Below, one piece after another: positions 7,273 to 9,104 of a stretch of DNA of 9,104 nt; within the stretch, counting starts at the first letter, position 1; each line of letters begins with the position of its first letter. The position numbers were made by a program, and so were the translations under genes. The notes below the pieces were generated by a model that was not told where the DNA came from, made no database searches, and saw nothing but the letters and a program-made list of their open reading frames with translations. The stretch is taken from the NCBI GenBank assembly GCA_012798745.1, contig JAAZMQ010000139.1, positions 1 through 9,104 on the forward strand, given 5' to 3'. This stretch comes from Bacteroidales bacterium. Lineage in GTDB: Bacteria > Bacteroidota > Bacteroidia > Bacteroidales > Dysgonomonadaceae.

Positions 7273-8217
7273 TTATACCAAAGGTGAAACACGTAAACCT
7301 GCAAGCAGCTGACTGTATCGGAATGTAAAGCTTCCGAGAACGGTGCAGACTCCGATCCACATCATGCTTGAGGCGGGGAAAATACTGTTCGTGAGCATCG
7401 CGGCAAGCATGGCGATGGGCAGGAGTGATCCCACGATTTGCGAAAACCAAAACCAGCCCGATGCTTTTCCTTTCAATAGGCAGTTGATAGATGCCTTGAT
7501 GCACGGATTTTGCACACTGTTGCGTTCGAATAAATACACCAATACCGACACAAGCGTAATACAAAGCGTAACAATAAATGCGATGTAGAACGATGAAGGA
7601 AGCGCTTCTCCGTTGGCTGTAACCATCCACCCGATAAGCCCGAAACTGCTGGTAAGTGCATATTCGAAAAACAAAATCGGAGTGAAAATGCTGTTCCAAA
7701 AAGGAATATTACGTGAATAGAAGAGCACGAATCCCGGATAAATCATGATGACGATAGCGAAGAAAACGGCCAACACGATAAATATCCTGCTTACGATATC
7801 GGCTTGCAAAAACACGGCGTCTGTCCATGGCAAGGAAGGTATCAATCCGGGCAGAACATACAGTACGACAAGTGCCAAAAACGCAAAATCGGAAATTGCA
7901 CCTCGCGAAATCCATGCATTTTTGGGTTTGAGAAGAGAGTTGAAAAACCGAAATGGTTTGCCAAGATCAAGAATCAAAATCAAACCACCGACAGCCACAA
8001 GAACCAGTCCGACAATATCGATGGCATTCATCCCCAAAAAAAGGCCGCCACCACTGATGCCAAAAAATTGGCGCAGACAAAAAATGCCGCTTCCAATGCC
8101 CATTGCCCAAAACCACAGCGCATGCCATATATGCCAATGTGTTTGCGGAACGTAGTGTAGAGCAAACCTGTCAACAGGGTGCTCTTTTTCAATAATGCTT
8201 GGTGTTGTTGTCCACAT
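7273..8217 (-). CDS. NrfD/PsrC-family membrane anchor subunit
   Basis: The 314-residue, very hydrophobic protein has about eight likely membrane spans (roughly 30-52, 62-84, 108-126, 140-166, 176-200, 208-230, 254-275, 283-306). It carries the family hallmark LDLGKPFRFFNSLLKPKNAWISRGA-like segment at 83-107 (aspartate, GKP, R, then the WISRGA turn) and a C-terminal FRYSQLLAGLRVSP. NrfD/PsrC proteins exchange electrons with the quinone pool and pass them to the ferredoxin-type subunit. It is the first gene of the five-gene run, 21 bp upstream of the catalytic subunit gene. The ATG at 8215-8217 is preceded by an AT-rich sequence with no clear Shine-Dalgarno, as is usual in Bacteroidetes. Gene order is anchor, catalytic, ferredoxin. 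I cannot tell from sequence whether it reduces or oxidises quinone. Confidence 0.93.
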   Translation of the reverse strand: MWTTTPSIIEKEHPVDRFALHYVPQTHWHIWHALWFWAMGIGSGIFCLRQFFGISGGGLFLGMNAIDIVGLVLVAVGGLILILDLGKPFRFFNSLLKPKNAWISRGAISDFAFLALVVLYVLPGLIPSLPWTDAVFLQADIVSRIFIVLAVFFAIVIMIYPGFVLFYSRNIPFWNSIFTPILFFEYALTSSFGLIGWMVTANGEALPSSFYIAFIVTLCITLVSVLVYLFERNSVQNPCIKASINCLLKGKASGWFWFSQIVGSLLPIAMLAAMLTNSIFPASSMMWIGVCTVLGSFTFRYSQLLAGLRVSPLV

Positions 8218-8294
8218 AGTATTAACTTTATTATTATTTTTCTTATTGTATTAAATTAAACAGGAATCGAAGCAAAAAACGTTAACCGAGAAAT

Positions 8295-8321
8295 ATCTCT
8301 CTATTGCATCTCTCTGTATTG
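8295..8321. repeat. Imperfect tandem repeat in the operon leader
   Basis: ATCTCTCTATTG (8295-8306) is followed one base later by ATCTCTCTGTATTG (8308-8321), the same sequence with a two-base insertion. GAGA-AATA-TCTC (8288-8299) makes a small hairpin overlapping the first copy. The repeats fall about 12 to 38 nt downstream of the predicted transcription start of the run, where a repressor operator or RNA-level control element could act. They may also be chance in AT-rich leader sequence. Confidence 0.35.
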
Positions 8322-8338
8322 AATTTCCTATCGATTTT

Positions 8339-8368
8339 CAAAGGTAAAAAATACATTGGAATTATCAA
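8339..8368 (-). promoter_or_regulatory. Predicted Bacteroidetes-type promoter of the five-gene run
   Basis: On the minus strand TTG at 8368-8366 is followed, after 19 nt, by TACCTTTG at 8346-8339. This exactly matches the known Bacteroidetes primary-sigma consensus (-33 TTG, 19-21 nt spacer, -7 TAnnTTTG). Initiation would fall near 8331-8334, giving a leader of about 115 nt before the anchor gene at 8217. It lies between the dnaK terminator and the first gene, as expected for an independently expressed unit. Confidence 0.7.
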
Positions 8369-8420
8369 GCAAAATAGTGATGATTCAATGCTGAAATGAT
8401 CGTTATTTTCGTTTGCAGGC

Positions 8421-8457
8421 AAAAAAAATCCCTGTGAACATCGCATTCACAGGGATT
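8421..8457 (-). terminator. Intrinsic terminator of dnaK
   Basis: A perfect 12-bp inverted repeat (8427-8438 with 8446-8457, arm AATCCCTGTGAA) encloses a 7-nt loop. On the minus strand it is followed by an uninterrupted run of eight T residues (8428-8421, the first two shared with the stem base). It lies 33 bp beyond the dnaK stop and should separate dnaK transcription from the downstream run. Confidence 0.9.
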
Positions 8458-8489
8458 AATCTATTTATTATAGTGGTTTGTTGTGAAAA

Positions 8490-9104
8490 TTACTTCACTT
8501 CTTCAAAATCGACATCCGTGACATCTTCACCCCCTTTGTCGCTGTCGTCTCCTTGCTGTGGACCGCTCTGCGTACCACCTGCCGCTCCGGCACCTGCACC
8601 TGTACCTGCACCTGCATTAGTCGCATTATATATTTCTTGCGAAGCTGCATGGAAAGCAGTATTCAATTCATTGATAGCCTTGTCTATCTCTTCCAAATTC
8701 TGTGCTTTGTGAGCCTCTTTCAGTTTGTTGAGAGCAGCTTCGATTGGACCTTTCTTGTCGACAGGAATCTTATCGCCCAGCTCTTGCAACTGTTTCTCTG
8801 TCTGGAAAATCATCGCATCGGCCTGGTTCAGCTTGTCCACACGCTCTCTTTCTTTTCTGTCGGCCTCGGCATGTGCAGCAGCTTCTTCTTTCATCCGCTT
8901 GATTTCTTCTTCAGTCAGACCCGAAGATGCTTCAATGCGGATATGCTGTTCTTTACCTGTAGCCTTATCTTTGGCCGTTACATTCAAGATACCGTTTGCA
9001 TCGATATCGAAGGTAACTTCAATCTGAGGCACTCCACGCGGTGCGGGCGGTATTCCGTCGAGCGTAAACACGCCAATGAGTTTATTGTCGCGCGCCATGG
9101 GTCG
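8490..9104 (-). CDS. dnaK: Chaperone protein DnaK (Hsp70), C-terminal fragment (5' end outside window)
   Basis: The last 204 residues of DnaK are visible; the frame is open to the right edge, so the ATG at 9098 is an internal methionine. The fragment begins in the substrate-binding beta domain (DNKLIGVFTLDGIPPAPRGV, then VTFDIDANGILNVTAKDKATG). It continues through the helical lid (GLTEEEIKRM, charged helices, LKEAHKAQNLEEIDKAINEL) and ends in a disordered Gly/Ala/Gln/Asp-rich tail closing with DVTDVDFEEVK. DnaK is the cytosolic ATP-driven chaperone working with DnaJ and GrpE. The tail form is typical of Bacteroidetes. No functional link with the molybdoenzyme genes is implied: a strong terminator lies between them. 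Confidence 0.98.
   Translation of the reverse strand, partial: RPMARDNKLIGVFTLDGIPPAPRGVPQIEVTFDIDANGILNVTAKDKATGKEQHIRIEASSGLTEEEIKRMKEEAAAHAEADRKERERVDKLNQADAMIFQTEKQLQELGDKIPVDKKGPIEAALNKLKEAHKAQNLEEIDKAINELNTAFHAASQEIYNATNAGAGTGAGAGAAGGTQSGPQQGDDSDKGGEDVTDVDFEEVK
8592..8615. repeat. dnaK: Four tandem 6-bp units inside dnaK tail
   Basis: ACCTGC, ACCTGT, ACCTGC, ACCTGC occur head to tail. Read on the minus strand they encode part of the GAGTGAGAG stretch of the disordered linker before the acidic DnaK C-terminus. Such hexamer runs can vary in copy number without shifting the frame, so this is a plausible strain-variable site. Confidence 0.7.

Larger units (their letters stand above)
8218..8420. 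other. Intergenic promoter/leader region
   Basis: This AT-rich region between the dnaK terminator and the anchor gene holds the predicted promoter (8339-8368) and an imperfect tandem repeat (8295-8321). I see no coding frame of note, no tRNA-like fold, and nothing resembling the conserved Moco riboswitch architecture in the roughly 115-nt leader. Confidence 0.5.

Noticed and set aside
8218..8335. Possible molybdenum-cofactor riboswitch in the operon leader
   Set aside because: The leader is AT-rich and short and lacks the GC-rich multi-stem layout of the known Moco element; I found only one four-base-pair hairpin.

Overview
The window comes from a Bacteroidetes genome, probably an anaerobic member of the Bacteroidales. 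The signs are the DnaK tail ending in DVDFEEVK, weak Shine-Dalgarno signals, a TonB-dependent receptor, and a promoter with the Bacteroidetes -33/-7 architecture (TTG, 19 nt, TACCTTTG). Almost everything lies on the minus strand, so transcription runs from high to low coordinates.

Layout. At the right edge (8490-9104) is the 3' end of dnaK, followed by a strong intrinsic terminator (8421-8457). A promoter and a leader of about 115 nt (8218-8372) then precede a tight five-gene minus-strand run with gaps of about 5 to 34 bp. The run encodes an NrfD/PsrC-type membrane anchor (7273-8217), a molybdopterin catalytic subunit of the DMSO reductase superfamily (4837-7251), a four-cluster ferredoxin-type subunit (4139-4831), a TonB-dependent outer-membrane receptor (2140-4104), and a 580-residue protein joining ECF-transporter-like membrane modules to a THEP1-type P-loop NTPase (372-2114). 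At the left edge, on the plus strand and convergent with the run, is the 3' end of what looks like mobA (1-237), the enzyme that makes the guanine-dinucleotide form of the molybdenum cofactor.

How the genes may work together. The first three genes form a complete complex iron-sulfur molybdoenzyme: quinone-linked anchor, four-cluster electron wire and Mo/W-bisPGD active site. The catalytic subunit has no Tat signal and an in-frame stop lies just upstream of its start, so the enzyme probably faces the cytoplasm. The last two genes would form an outer- and inner-membrane uptake route for a scarce ligand. The ligand could be the metal for the cofactor (a molybdate or tungstate chelate) or the substrate of the enzyme. 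A respiratory molybdoenzyme co-transcribed with its own TonB receptor and an ECF-like/THEP1 fusion is the most unusual aspect of the window. Substrate identity, metal identity and the role of the NTPase cannot be decided from sequence alone.
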